DNA of 64,000 bases from JABFRJ01 sp963847145. Its GTDB lineage: Bacteria; Pseudomonadota; Alphaproteobacteria; Rhizobiales; Hyphomicrobiaceae. Position 1 is the stretch's first letter, and each line of letters starts with the position of its first letter. The stretch lies in NCBI GenBank assembly GCA_963847145.1, contig CAWJYN010000007.1, forward strand, positions 248,001 to 312,000, written 5' to 3'. A program made the translations under genes and the position numbers. This document shows positions 28,495-37,617 of the stretch, piece after piece. The notes below the pieces were generated by a model, which had not been told where the DNA came from, did no database searches, and worked only from the letters and a program-made list of their open reading frames with translations.

Positions 28495-29919
28495 ATGAGA
28501 CCGCGCGTGCGCCAATTTCTTCAAGCGATTGCTGCCATTTTTGTTGGCATTGCCGGGGTCAGCTGGCTGGCGATTGCCCTTCTGAAGCCGGGGCCGGTCG
28601 GGCGCATCGTGCTGGCGTCCGGGGGAGCGGGGGGCGTCTATCATGAGTTTGCCGAAACGCTGGCGGCCGACCTGGCGCGTAACGGGATCAAACTGGAGCT
28701 GCGGCCGGAGGTCGAAGGCACGGGGACGTTGAAGGCACTGTTGTCTGCGGGTGATCAAGATACACACGCCGGCATTATCAAGGGCGGTATGTTGTCGAGC
28801 CTGCAAGGCCGCTATGCGTCGCTTCAGGATCGTGCCGAACATGCTCGCGAGGCCAATGGCCTGCGCTCGGTTGGCCGGCTGTTTCATGAGCCGATCTGGG
28901 TGTTCTACAACGGACCGGGACAGGTTCGGAACCTGAACGAGTTCAAAGGCAAACGCATCATTGTCGGCTCGGCTATGAGCGGGGCCCGGCTGATCGTCGT
29001 CAAGTTGCTCAAAGCCAACGGCATCGATCCTTCCAATTCGACCTTGATCTTCGAGGACCTCGCCGAGGACGCCGGTCAGATGCTGACCAACAAGGCCGAG
29101 GTGGCGTTTGTCATCGCAACAGCTGAGACACCGAAGGTGCAGAAACTGCTGCGCGTGCCCAATATTCTGCTGATGAACTTCGCGGCCGATGCCGATGCCT
29201 ACACCAACAGATTCCCGGCGTTGGCGAAGATTGTTTTGCACCAAGGCGCGGTGGAGTTTGCGCCTGATCTGCCGTCCGCGGACATTACCTTGCTCTCGAC
29301 GACGGCTGCGCTCGTTGTGCGTTCTGATCTGCATCCGGCGTTGATGCTGTTGCTGGCGCGGGCGATCCAGCGCAACCCGAAACGGTCGTTTGATCGCGAA
29401 GGCGATCCGGTATTGTTTTATGAGCCGGGTAAATTTCCAAGCGCGGTCGATCCCGAATATGAAGTCGCGGCGGATGTGAAAGCGCTTTATCGCAGCGGTG
29501 AGATGCCGTTTCTGCTGCGCACGTTTGCACCCATGGCCAAGAGTTTGGGCGTGAACTTCTGGGTGCCGGCGTTTGTGCATGTGAACGGGTCACGGACGAT
29601 CCTGCTGTTGATCCCGCTGCTGTCGATCCTTTTGCCGCTGACGCGGATCATTCCGATGGCGTACAACTGGTCCATCCGCCGGCGCTTATTGCGGTGGTAC
29701 AGCCAGCTCAAGTCCCTGGAAGCCAGCATCGTGCCTAACGGCGGCGACGATCATTTCGATGAAAAGGTGCTGGAACTCGAGCGGATCGATCATTCCGTTC
29801 GCCGGATCAGGGTTCCGCTTGCCTTTTCCGATCAGCTCTACGACCTTCGCGGTCACATCAATCTGGTGCGGCAACGCTTGCTGCAGAGCGACCAACCACA
29901 CAAGCGCGCTGCAGAGTAA
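28495..29919 (+). CDS. Membrane-anchored TAXI-family solute-binding protein
   Basis: A 474-residue TRAP-associated extracytoplasmic immunogenic (TAXI) protein. An N-terminal membrane segment (about 8-30) acts as signal anchor; the binding domain begins IVLASGGAGGVYHEFAETLA, the TAXI signature. A second membrane segment (about 365-385, ILLLIPLLSILLPLTRIIP) is followed by a C-terminal cytoplasmic helical tail of about 85 residues. Ordinary TAXI proteins are free periplasmic receptors for TRAP transporters, often for glutamate-like acids. This one is tethered and no TRAP membrane gene is near, so it may act as a sensor or in another complex. Confidence 0.8.
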   Translation: MRPRVRQFLQAIAAIFVGIAGVSWLAIALLKPGPVGRIVLASGGAGGVYHEFAETLAADLARNGIKLELRPEVEGTGTLKALLSAGDQDTHAGIIKGGMLSSLQGRYASLQDRAEHAREANGLRSVGRLFHEPIWVFYNGPGQVRNLNEFKGKRIIVGSAMSGARLIVVKLLKANGIDPSNSTLIFEDLAEDAGQMLTNKAEVAFVIATAETPKVQKLLRVPNILLMNFAADADAYTNRFPALAKIVLHQGAVEFAPDLPSADITLLSTTAALVVRSDLHPALMLLLARAIQRNPKRSFDREGDPVLFYEPGKFPSAVDPEYEVAADVKALYRSGEMPFLLRTFAPMAKSLGVNFWVPAFVHVNGSRTILLLIPLLSILLPLTRIIPMAYNWSIRRRLLRWYSQLKSLEASIVPNGGDDHFDEKVLELERIDHSVRRIRVPLAFSDQLYDLRGHINLVRQRLLQSDQPHKRAAE

Positions 29920-29952
29920 CGCGGCACCTTAGCCATTCTACCGGGGACGATC

Positions 29953-31065
29953 ATGACGCTTGATACGGCAGCCTTCTTCAAACCTATCACACTTGGAAAG
30001 CTCACATTATCGAACCGCATTGCCATGGCGCCGATGACGCGCTCGTTTTCGCCGGGCGGTGTGCCGGGAGCCGATGTGGCGGCCTACTACGCGCGCCGCG
30101 CGAAAGCGGGCGTTGGCCTGATTATCACCGAAGGGACGCTGATTGATCATCCGGCGGCGGGCAACGATCCGAAAGTGCCGATGTTTTACGGGGCAGAAGC
30201 CTTGGCGGGTTGGGGCAAGGTTGCTGAGGCGGTGCATGCCGCGGGTGGCCGTATCATGCCGCAGCTTTGGCACGTCGGCAGCATGCGCCGGCAGGGTGAT
30301 GGGCCGCATGTGGAAGCGCCGCCGATCTCGGCGTCTGGGTACTTCAAGCCTGGCAAGCAGGTGTCTGCGCCGGCGACTGCTGCCGACATCGGCGTGCTGA
30401 TCAAGGGTTATGCGAACAGCGCAGCGCATGCGCACCAGCTCGGCTTTGATGGCATCGAGATCCACGGTGCGCACGGGTATCTGATTGATCAGTTCTTCTG
30501 GTCGGGCACGAATGTGCGCGACGACGCGTTTGGCGGTGCCATTGCGGCGCGTGCACGGTTTGCAGCCGAGATCGTCAAAGCCTGCCGTGCGGCGACCGCG
30601 CCAGACTTCCCCATCGTGCTGCGCTTTTCGCAATGGAAGCAGCAGGATTACGGCGCGCGGCTGGCGACCACGCCGAGCGAGCTGGCGACTTTCCTTGCGC
30701 CGCTGGTGGATGCCGGCGTCGACATCTTCCATTGCTCGAACCGCCGCTTCTGGGAGCCAGAATTTGAAGGCAGTGCCAAGAATCTCGCCGGCTGGACACG
30801 CCAGATCAGCGGCAAGCCGGTGATCACCGTTGGGTCCATCGGGCTCGAGGCCGACTTTATCGAAACGTTTGCGAAAGCAGGCCCGGTGGGCGGGGAGACG
30901 AACCGGCTGGTGGTGCTTGCCGGCATGGTGGAACGGGGCGAGGTTGATATCGTCGCCGTCGGCCGCGCGCTGATCGGCGATCCGGAGTGGGTGGAAAAGC
31001 TGCGGGCGGGGAAGTTGGCAGAGGCGGTGCCGTATTCGCGGGAGGCGCTGGGGCAGTTGGTGTGA
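29953..31065 (+). CDS. Old Yellow Enzyme-family NADH:flavin oxidoreductase
   Basis: A 370-residue FMN-containing TIM barrel of the OYE family, reducing activated C=C bonds. It has the N-terminal LSNRIAMAPMTR motif, QLWHVGSM in the substrate/FMN region and the GIEIHGAHGYLIDQFF active-site stretch, plus the C-terminal DIVAVGRALIGDPEW FMN-phosphate loop. It starts 33 nt after the TAXI gene and is probably cotranscribed. The true substrate is unknown. Confidence 0.87.
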   Translation: MTLDTAAFFKPITLGKLTLSNRIAMAPMTRSFSPGGVPGADVAAYYARRAKAGVGLIITEGTLIDHPAAGNDPKVPMFYGAEALAGWGKVAEAVHAAGGRIMPQLWHVGSMRRQGDGPHVEAPPISASGYFKPGKQVSAPATAADIGVLIKGYANSAAHAHQLGFDGIEIHGAHGYLIDQFFWSGTNVRDDAFGGAIAARARFAAEIVKACRAATAPDFPIVLRFSQWKQQDYGARLATTPSELATFLAPLVDAGVDIFHCSNRRFWEPEFEGSAKNLAGWTRQISGKPVITVGSIGLEADFIETFAKAGPVGGETNRLVVLAGMVERGEVDIVAVGRALIGDPEWVEKLRAGKLAEAVPYSREALGQLV

Positions 31066-31098
31066 CGAAGGGGGTATTTATCGATCGGGCACCAGCAC

Positions 31099-31448
31099 AT
31101 GGCGAAGCTACCGAATGCTGCCTACGCTGTGGTGCCGCCACTCAAGATTACGGGCTATCTGCTCAACGACAGCCATCGGACGGGCGGACCGAAGTCCGTA
31201 TTTTTCCAGCGGTTTGGATTTTCTCCGGACCAGCCTGAGATACTCGCTGCTGCACTTCGCGCGCATGTCTTGGCACACGAATCGGGGCACATGATGTCGG
31301 GAGGTCAATGACCACATCGCGTGGTCAGAAGTATGAGATCAGTGGCCCGCTGGCGGCTCCCGATGGTAGGCTTCCCATCGTTAAGACTGTTTGGATCGTC
31401 CTTGCAGGCGAGACTGTGCCTCGTTTCGTTACCGCCGTACCAGATTGA
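31099..31448 (+). pseudogene. DUF6883-like small protein, split by a frameshift
   Basis: The first part (31099-31311) reads MAKLPNAAYAVVPPLKITGY..., a DUF6883-type start. It ends at a TGA shortly after HESG. The second part (to 31448) reads AHDVGRS...GQKYEISGPL...VWIVLAGETVPRFVTAVPD, the expected family C terminus, in another frame. Adding one G to the GGGG run at 31284-31287 joins both into about 116 residues. The run makes a sequencing error plausible. As written, an ATGA overlap (31308-31311) could still allow coupled translation of the two halves. DUF6883 domains occur in small stand-alone proteins and at the ends of polymorphic toxins; the function is not settled. A DUF4926 gene follows 10 nt later. 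Confidence 0.6.
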
Positions 31449-31458
31449 GGGTGCCGTC

Positions 31459-31692
31459 ATGATCAAAGACCTCGATGTCGTTGCATTGACCCGAGATGTA
31501 CCCGAACACCGGCTCGTCGCCGGCGACATTGGCACGGTTGTGTTTGTCTATGACACCAAGGATGCCGCTCCTGTATACGAAGTGGAGTTTGCAGCGCTCG
31601 ATGGCACTAGCATCGCTGTTGTAACGCTTGAGGCTCCCGCGGTGCGTCCTATCCGTGCGCGCGAGATTGCCCATGGCCGTCAGGTTGCGTAG
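31459..31692 (+). CDS. DUF4926 domain protein
   Basis: A 77-residue protein matching the DUF4926 pattern: it begins IKDLDVVALTRDVPEHRLVAGDIGTVVFVY and continues YEVEF as a small beta-rich fold. The start is 10 nt after the repaired DUF6883 stop, so both belong to one unit. I recall DUF4926 genes beside DUF6883 genes in other bacteria, which suggests a functional pair such as toxin and neutraliser; this is inference. Confidence 0.72.
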   Translation: MIKDLDVVALTRDVPEHRLVAGDIGTVVFVYDTKDAAPVYEVEFAALDGTSIAVVTLEAPAVRPIRAREIAHGRQVA

Positions 31693-31749
31693 GCAGTCGC
31701 TGTTGCCATCGTTCAATGTTGCCACTCTACTTCGCCAAGAGCCCCCACC

Positions 31750-32616
31750 ATGTCCTCATCCGTCCCGTCCATCCTGCGTCCGTCTGTTGCGTCTGCGGGG
31801 CCGATGAAATCGACGCATGCCGATGACATCGACTACGAGATCAAGGGCCACGAGATGCAGTTCGTGGAGATCGAGCTTGATCCCGGCGAGAGCGCGATCG
31901 CGGAAGCTGGCATGATGATGTTCAAGCCATCGAGCGTGCGGATGGACACGGTGTTCGGCGATGCGTCGAAACCTGACGCCGGCATCTTCGGGCGCATTGC
32001 GGCGGCCGGCAAACGTTTGATTACCGGCAGTTCGCTGTTCATTACGGTTTATACGCACGAGGGCAAGGGTAAGGCGCGCGTGGCTTTTGCTGCGCCCTAT
32101 CCCGGCACCATCATGCCGTTCAAGTTGTCGTCGTTCGGCAACGGCCTGGTTGCGCAGAAAGACGCGTTTCTGTGTGGTGCGAAGGGTGTGTCGATCAGCG
32201 TGCATTTCCAGCAGAAGATTGGAGTCGGCATCTTCGGCGGCCAAGGTTTTGTCATGCAGAAGCTGGAGGGCGACGGCTGGGTGTTCATCCACGGTGGCGG
32301 CACGGTAATAGAGCGAACGTTGGCGGATGGCGAGGAGCTTGATTGTGACACGGGATCGGTGGCTGCCATGGAGCCGAGCGTCGGCTTCGACATTGTGCGG
32401 GCGGGCTCGATTAAATCCATGGTGTTCGGCGGCGAGGGCTTCTTCTTTGCGCGGCTGAAAGGCCCCGGCAAAGTTTGGCTGCAAAGCCTGCCGTTCTCGC
32501 GGTTTGCGTCGCGCATGATGGCGACAGCGGCGGTCAGCAGCGCCACCGGCGGCATGTCAGGGTTCAGCTGGGGCTTTGGCGGAGATAGTAGTGATAGCAG
32601 CAGCGATAGCGATTGA
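31750..32616 (+). CDS. AIM24/TIGR00266-family protein
   Basis: A 288-residue beta-rich protein of the TIGR00266/AIM24 family. Characteristic segments are IELDPGESAIAEAGMMMF, FGNGLVAQKDAFLCG, LEGDGWVFIHGGGTVIERTL and VFGGEGFFFARLKGPGKVWLQSLP. The C terminus after the fold is a short Gly/Ser/Asp-rich tail (GFGGDSSDSSSDSD). The bacterial role is unknown; the mitochondrial homologue influences inner-membrane organisation. The SDR gene starts 4 nt after its stop. Confidence 0.85.
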   Translation: MSSSVPSILRPSVASAGPMKSTHADDIDYEIKGHEMQFVEIELDPGESAIAEAGMMMFKPSSVRMDTVFGDASKPDAGIFGRIAAAGKRLITGSSLFITVYTHEGKGKARVAFAAPYPGTIMPFKLSSFGNGLVAQKDAFLCGAKGVSISVHFQQKIGVGIFGGQGFVMQKLEGDGWVFIHGGGTVIERTLADGEELDCDTGSVAAMEPSVGFDIVRAGSIKSMVFGGEGFFFARLKGPGKVWLQSLPFSRFASRMMATAAVSSATGGMSGFSWGFGGDSSDSSSDSD

Positions 32617-32620
32617 TCTG

Positions 32621-33388
32621 ATGGCCTCAACTTCTCACCCTGTTGTCCTCGTGACTGGTGCTGCGCGCCGGCTGGGGCGTGCCATCGCGCTCGATCTGGG
32701 CGGTCGTGGCTGGGACGTTGCGCTGCACGTTCATGGCCACGATGCTGACGCTGAGAGCCTCGTGCGCGAGATCGCCGCGCTTGGCGCGCGCGCCGAAATT
32801 TTTCCGGCCGATCTGGCCAATCAAACTGACGTGGAGGGCTTGATCCCAGCCGTCACGCGCCGTCTTGGTGCCCCCACGGTTCTGATCAACAACGCGTCGA
32901 TGTTCGTCTACGATGACATCGCGACGGTGACGAGTGCTCAGTGGGACAAGCATTTCGCCATCAATCTCAAAGCGCCGGTGTTTCTGGCGCAAGCGTTCGC
33001 CAAACATCTGCCGGACGGCGCATCCGGCGCCGTTATCAACATCCTCGATCAGCGCGTCTGGAAGCCGACGCCGCATTTTCTCTCGTATTCGGGGACGAAG
33101 GCTGCGCTGTGGTCGATGACACAGACACTGGCGCAGGGGCTGGCGCCGCGCATCCGCGTCAATGGCGTCGGCCCCGGCCCGATGCTGCGCAGCGTGCATC
33201 AATCTCAAGCGGACTTTGACGCTCAATGCGGGGCAACGCCGCTCCAGCGCGGCACCAACCCGGATGAGATCCTGGCCGCCATTCGCTTCATCCTTGACGC
33301 CCCGGCCATGACGGGCCAGATGATCGCCCTCGATGGCGGCCAACATCTTGCCTGGCAGACGCCCGACATCGGCGACGGCCGCGGCTAG
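32621..33388 (+). CDS. Short-chain dehydrogenase, pteridine-reductase-like (FolM type)
   Basis: A 255-residue SDR. Its nucleotide-binding motif TGAARRLG fits the TGX3RXG pattern of pteridine reductases, which prefer NADPH. NNAS and the catalytic YSGTK (YxxxK) motif are present. The folB gene follows by 120 bp, so reduction of dihydromonapterin or dihydrofolate is a sensible guess. The start at 32621 is 4 nt after the AIM24 stop; the in-frame ATG at 32576 would overlap that gene. Confidence 0.82.
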   Translation: MASTSHPVVLVTGAARRLGRAIALDLGGRGWDVALHVHGHDADAESLVREIAALGARAEIFPADLANQTDVEGLIPAVTRRLGAPTVLINNASMFVYDDIATVTSAQWDKHFAINLKAPVFLAQAFAKHLPDGASGAVINILDQRVWKPTPHFLSYSGTKAALWSMTQTLAQGLAPRIRVNGVGPGPMLRSVHQSQADFDAQCGATPLQRGTNPDEILAAIRFILDAPAMTGQMIALDGGQHLAWQTPDIGDGRG

Positions 33389-33508
33389 GGTCGTTCCACT
33401 CGTGATGGACTCGAGAAACGACACTAGCTCTTTGTTGGGTCGTGACCTTCCGGGAAAGCCGCTGCACACTTTGCCCGGAAGCACTCTAAACGGCGAATAC
33501 AACGGCAC

Positions 33509-33922
33509 ATGACAGCTGCGATTCATCAGACATCCCATGCGATGCGCGCGCCCCGGCGGGTGTTTGTGCGCGATATGGAGATCATGGCCAGCGTCGGCAT
33601 CTTCGAGGTTGAACAGCGTTACGAGCAGCGCATTATTCTCTCTCTCGATCTGGACGTCGCCGATACTTACGATGGCGTCAGTGAGCGCATCACGGACGTG
33701 CTCGACTACAGCCGGATTGTGCGCGACGCGGAGTTGCTCGTGCAAAGCAGCCATTTCAAGCTGATTGAGACGTTGGCGGAGCGCATCGCGGCGCAGTGCC
33801 TTGCGGACCCCCGTGTGCTGGCCGCGACTGTGCGTATTGAAAAGCCGGACATCATTCCCGGCTGCCGTTCCGTCGGCATTGAGATCCGCAGGGACCGCTG
33901 CGAGACAAAGGCGGCACAATGA
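33509..33922 (+). CDS. folB: Dihydroneopterin aldolase
   Basis: A 137-residue FolB enzyme, cleaving 7,8-dihydroneopterin to 6-hydroxymethyl-dihydropterin in folate synthesis. Seen are VRDMEIMASVGIFEVEQRYEQ near the N terminus, the LDYSRIV motif (the conserved Tyr), LIETLAERIA, and VRIEKPDIIPGC with the active-site lysine. About 15 residues precede the usual family start. The stop overlaps the next start by four bases. folK and folP are not in this window. Confidence 0.9.
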   Translation: MTAAIHQTSHAMRAPRRVFVRDMEIMASVGIFEVEQRYEQRIILSLDLDVADTYDGVSERITDVLDYSRIVRDAELLVQSSHFKLIETLAERIAAQCLADPRVLAATVRIEKPDIIPGCRSVGIEIRRDRCETKAAQ

Positions 33923-34767
33923 GCGCTTCTGAGACAGACCGGCCAAACACCATCCGCATCGCCATGATAGGTTTCGGCGAAGTTGGGCAGCGGTTCGCGC
34001 GGGACTTGCTGGGACGCGGCGGTGTCGAAATCGCCGCCTATGACGTGCTGTTCGATGCAGCTGCGTCTGGTCCTCTCAAGACCAGTGCGGCTCTCGCGCG
34101 GGAGTTGGGCGCCAAGGCGGCGCCGTCGGCGCACGCCGCCGTCGAGGGCGCGCTCTATGTGTTCTCTGCCGTCACTGCGGATCGCGCTGAAGAGGTGGCG
34201 CGCACAACCGCGCCGCTGCTGAAACCAGGGCAAATCTTTGTCGATGTCAATTCTGCGGCACCCGCTACCAAGCGCCGTGCCGCCGCGCTGATCACCAAAA
34301 GCGGCGCCAGCTATCTCGAAGCTGCGGTAATGGCGCCTGTGCTGCAGCCAGGTCTCACAGTGCCCATCCTCGCGGGTGGTCCCGTTGCCGAGGCTGTCGC
34401 CGCTGCGCTTAATAAACTCGGCATGAACCTGACGCCGGTGTCCGCCGAGTATGGCCGCGCGTCCGCCATGAAGCTGTGCCGCTCGATCATGATCAAAGGT
34501 TGGGAAGCTTTGCTGGTTGATTGTGCTGCAGCCGCACGTCATTGGGATGTCGAGGCTGAGGTGTTTGGCAGCCTGGACGCGAGTTATCCGTCGATTGGCT
34601 GGCGCGCGTTGGCTGAGGATATGGGAGAGCGGGTCGCGACGCACGGTGTGCGCCGAGCCGCTGAGATGCGCGAGGCCGCTGATATGCTGGCTGATATGGG
34701 GCTGGTGCCCGATCTCAGCCGCGCAGTAGCCGATGCCCAGGAGCGGGGCGCGCAGAAGAAGGTTTGA
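33919..34767 (+). CDS. NAD(P)-dependent beta-hydroxyacid dehydrogenase-like protein (DUF1932)
   Basis: A 282-residue protein: an N-terminal Rossmann domain with IAMIGFGEVGQRFA (about 13-26) and a C-terminal helical DUF1932 domain (AEYGRASAMKLCRSIMIKGWEAL, with the Lys of the beta-hydroxyacid dehydrogenase family). It overlaps folB by four bases and is followed 27 nt later by a VOC dioxygenase gene. This points to a small catabolic pair for a hydroxy acid or aromatic compound. The substrate is not apparent. Confidence 0.8.
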   Translation: MSASETDRPNTIRIAMIGFGEVGQRFARDLLGRGGVEIAAYDVLFDAAASGPLKTSAALARELGAKAAPSAHAAVEGALYVFSAVTADRAEEVARTTAPLLKPGQIFVDVNSAAPATKRRAAALITKSGASYLEAAVMAPVLQPGLTVPILAGGPVAEAVAAALNKLGMNLTPVSAEYGRASAMKLCRSIMIKGWEALLVDCAAAARHWDVEAEVFGSLDASYPSIGWRALAEDMGERVATHGVRRAAEMREAADMLADMGLVPDLSRAVADAQERGAQKKV

Positions 34768-34794
34768 AGTCACTCCTGTCTTGGATTTTCGCCG

Positions 34795-35754
34795 ATGAAA
34801 CCCGAACCTAACTACGACGTCGCCCACCTCGGCCACATTGAACTGCTGTCTAACAAGCCCGAAGCGAGCCTCGACTTTTTTGTGAACGTGCTTGGCTTAA
34901 CGGAGAGTGGGCGTGAAGGGGACAGCGTTTACCTGCGCGCCTATGACGACTATGAGTTTCATACGTTGAAACTCACGGCGTCGAACACGACTGGTATGCG
35001 CCACGTGGGCTATCGCTGTTCGAGCGCGCAGGCGTTGCAGCGGCGCGTTGCCGCCGTTGAGAAGCTCGGTGCTGGCATCGGGTGGACTGACGGTGATCTT
35101 GGGCATGGTCCGGCTTACCTGTTCCGCGATCCCGATGATCACATCTTCGAACTTTATTACGAGACAAACAAATACATCGCGCCGCCGGGCGAACGGCCGG
35201 CGCTCAAAAATCAACCGCAGCGCAACCATCGCCGAGGCGTCGGTGTCCGCAGGCTCGATCATTTCAACTTGCTTGCGGTCGATCTTGAAGCGATCACGGC
35301 GTTCATGCCGCAGGCGCTGGGCAGCCGGATCACCGAGCAGATCATGCTCGACAGCGGTAAGCTTGCCGGCTCTTGGTTCACGCACAACAACAAGAGCTAC
35401 GATGTCGCCTATACGCGCGACAGCACCGGGACGCGGGCACGCTTCCATCACATCACGTACGCCCTCGACCAGCGCGAGCACATCCTCGAAGCCGCCGACA
35501 TTTTCCTCGAAAATGGCGTGCACATCGAAACCGGTCCGCACAAGCACGCTGTCCAGCAGACGTTTTTCCTCTACGTTTACGAACCGGCGGGCAATCGCGT
35601 CGAAGTGGCCAACGCCGGTGCCCGCCTGATCCTGGCGCCCGACTGGGACACCATCGTGTGGACGGAGACCGAGCGCAAAAAGGGCCAAGCCTGGGGCCTC
35701 AAAACCATCGAAAGCTTCCACACGCATGGGACGCCACCGGTGGTGAAGGGGTGA
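34795..35754 (+). CDS. VOC-family extradiol dioxygenase-like protein
   Basis: A 319-residue protein with two vicinal-oxygen-chelate domains (about 8-130 and 150-290), like catechol 2,3-dioxygenases. Metal ligands are visible as His in RRLDHFNLL, His in RFHHITYAL and Glu in NRVEVANAG; a Tyr in FFLYVYEPAGNR fits the active site. A ring-cleaving enzyme acting on a catechol is likely. It pairs with the upstream DUF1932 dehydrogenase. Confidence 0.84.
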   Translation: MKPEPNYDVAHLGHIELLSNKPEASLDFFVNVLGLTESGREGDSVYLRAYDDYEFHTLKLTASNTTGMRHVGYRCSSAQALQRRVAAVEKLGAGIGWTDGDLGHGPAYLFRDPDDHIFELYYETNKYIAPPGERPALKNQPQRNHRRGVGVRRLDHFNLLAVDLEAITAFMPQALGSRITEQIMLDSGKLAGSWFTHNNKSYDVAYTRDSTGTRARFHHITYALDQREHILEAADIFLENGVHIETGPHKHAVQQTFFLYVYEPAGNRVEVANAGARLILAPDWDTIVWTETERKKGQAWGLKTIESFHTHGTPPVVKG

Positions 35755-35865
35755 GATACGCGTGCCACGGGCGAGAGGAGGCTTGCATCGTATCTCGGAA
35801 ATGGGTTCGATGCTGGCGGAGCCGCGCCGACATTGGGCGCAATCTTTGACCCGGAGCGCTGCCTG

Positions 35866-36969
35866 ATGTCTCAAACGCCCGCACCTGATACGCCTCTCAC
35901 CCGCGATGCGATTTTTTCGGGTGTGAAACCGGTCGAAGAGCGTCACAAGCTGGATGAGGCCAAGCTGGCGGCGTGGCTGGAAGCTCATGTGGAGGGCTAT
36001 GCCGGGCCGCTGGCGGTGTTCCAGTTCAAGGGTGGGCAGTCGAACCCGACGTACCGGCTGGATACGCCGGGCCGGAAGTATGTGCTGCGGCGGAAGCCAT
36101 TTGGGAAACTGCTACCGTCGGCGCATGCGGTTGATCGTGAGTTCAAAGTTATTTCGGCGCTGCATGCGGCGGGATTTCCGGCGGCAAAGACCTATGGTCT
36201 GTGTATCGACGACAGCGTCATCGGTTCGATGTTCTATGTGATGGAGAATGTGACCGGGCGCATTTTCTGGGATGGCGCGCTGCCGTCGCTGACACCGACA
36301 CAGCGTGGCGAGGTGTATGCGGCGCAGATTTCGACTTTGGCGCAGCTGCACACGTACGATCCGGCAGCGATCGGTCTTGGCGACTATGGCAAGCCGGGCA
36401 ACTATTTCGCGCGGCAGGTCGAGCGTTGGACAAAGCAGTATCGCGCGTCGGAGACGGGCCGCAACGAGACGATGGAACGGCTGATGGCGTATCTGCCGCG
36501 GACGGTGCCGCAGCAAGACCGTGTGGCGGTGGTGCATGGCGACTATCGCGTCGACAACATGATTTTCAAAGCCGATGTGCCGGAGGTGGCGGCGGTGTTG
36601 GACTGGGAGTTGTCGACGCTGGGTGATCCGCTGGCGGATTTTTCATACTTTCTGATGCTCTGGCACATGCCGTCGCAGGCGCAAGGTGCAGGATCGAGCG
36701 GCATTGCGGGGATCGATTTGAAGGCGGCGGGTATTCCGACAATTGCAGAGGCCTCGGCGCAGTACTGCACGCTGACTGGCCGTACGGGCATTCCCGAACT
36801 GGATTGGTATTTCGCCTATAACATGTTCCGTATCGCGGCCATCTTGCAGGGTATCGCGGGACGCGTGCGGGATGGGACAGCGGCGAGCGCGCAAGCGGTG
36901 GAGAGCATCAAACGCATCGAGCCGCTGGCAGATGCGGCGTGGAGTTTCGCAAAGAAGGCGGGCGCTTGA
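35866..36969 (+). CDS. Phosphotransferase of the aminoglycoside-phosphotransferase fold (ACAD10/11-like)
   Basis: A 367-residue kinase-like protein resembling the N-terminal kinase domain of mammalian ACAD10/ACAD11. Nucleotide-binding FQFKGGQSNPTY and VLRRKPFGKLL are present. The catalytic loop is VVHGDYRVDNMIF and the metal motif is VLDWELSTLGDPLADFSY. In the mammalian proteins this domain phosphorylates 4-hydroxyacyl-CoAs so that the linked dehydrogenase can process them. Here it is a stand-alone gene. The start at 35866 has GGAG nine bases upstream. It converges with dgoA. Confidence 0.85.
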   Translation: MSQTPAPDTPLTRDAIFSGVKPVEERHKLDEAKLAAWLEAHVEGYAGPLAVFQFKGGQSNPTYRLDTPGRKYVLRRKPFGKLLPSAHAVDREFKVISALHAAGFPAAKTYGLCIDDSVIGSMFYVMENVTGRIFWDGALPSLTPTQRGEVYAAQISTLAQLHTYDPAAIGLGDYGKPGNYFARQVERWTKQYRASETGRNETMERLMAYLPRTVPQQDRVAVVHGDYRVDNMIFKADVPEVAAVLDWELSTLGDPLADFSYFLMLWHMPSQAQGAGSSGIAGIDLKAAGIPTIAEASAQYCTLTGRTGIPELDWYFAYNMFRIAAILQGIAGRVRDGTAASAQAVESIKRIEPLADAAWSFAKKAGA

Positions 36970-36996
36970 GAGCGATCGACGCGTCGGTTGCTGACC

Positions 36997-37617
36997 CTAC
37001 ATCGCGAGTGCTGCCACAAGCTGACGCGCTGCTTGTGCGACATCTGCGGCAGCACGTCCTGGCGCATAGAGCGTCGAGCCGATGCCGAAGGCGTTGGCGC
37101 CGGCGGTGCGATACGTGGGGATGTTGGCCGCGGAGATGCCGCCGACGGGGATGAGCAGTGTCTCTGGTGGCAGTACGGCGCGCATCGCTTTGACGACGGC
37201 GGGTAAGATCATTTCGGCGGGAAAAAGTTTCAGGCCATCGGCACCGGCGGCGAGGGCGGCAAAGGCTTCGGTGGGGGTGGCGATGCCGGGTGTTACCGTG
37301 AGGCCAAGGGCTTTTGCGGCTTTGATCACGGCGACGTCGGCGTGCGGCATGACGATGAGGCGGCCGCCGGCGTCGTTGATGCGTGTGACATCGGCTGCGG
37401 TCATGACGGTGCCGGCACCGATCAGGGCGCGGCTGCCAAAATCGTGTGCGAGCCGTGCGATGCTCTCGCATGGTTCAGGCGAGTTGAGCGGGACTTCGAT
37501 GACTTGGATGCCGGCGGAGACGAGAGCCTCGCCGATGGGCAACACTTCTGCCGGTGTGATGCCACGCAGGATCGCAATCAGTGGGCAGGTGGCCAGCGCC
37601 GCTCGCAACTCAATCAT
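36997..37617 (-). CDS. dgoA: 2-dehydro-3-deoxy-6-phosphogalactonate aldolase
   Basis: A 206-residue KDPG/KDPGal aldolase cleaving KDPGal to pyruvate and glyceraldehyde 3-phosphate. The Glu of IEVPLNSPEP, the IGAGTV motif and the Schiff-base lysine in GADGLKLFPAE are visible; the PVGGIS phosphate loop is near the C terminus. It overlaps the kinase stop by four bases, the usual dgoK-dgoA arrangement for D-galactonate use. No galactonate dehydratase or transporter is nearby. Confidence 0.92.
   Translation of the reverse strand: MIELRAALATCPLIAILRGITPAEVLPIGEALVSAGIQVIEVPLNSPEPCESIARLAHDFGSRALIGAGTVMTAADVTRINDAGGRLIVMPHADVAVIKAAKALGLTVTPGIATPTEAFAALAAGADGLKLFPAEMILPAVVKAMRAVLPPETLLIPVGGISAANIPTYRTAGANAFGIGSTLYAPGRAAADVAQAARQLVAALAM

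Noticed and set aside
28152..28646. 164-residue open frame upstream of and overlapping the TAXI gene
   Set aside because: It overlaps a signal-anchored TAXI start in another frame and has no family resemblance.
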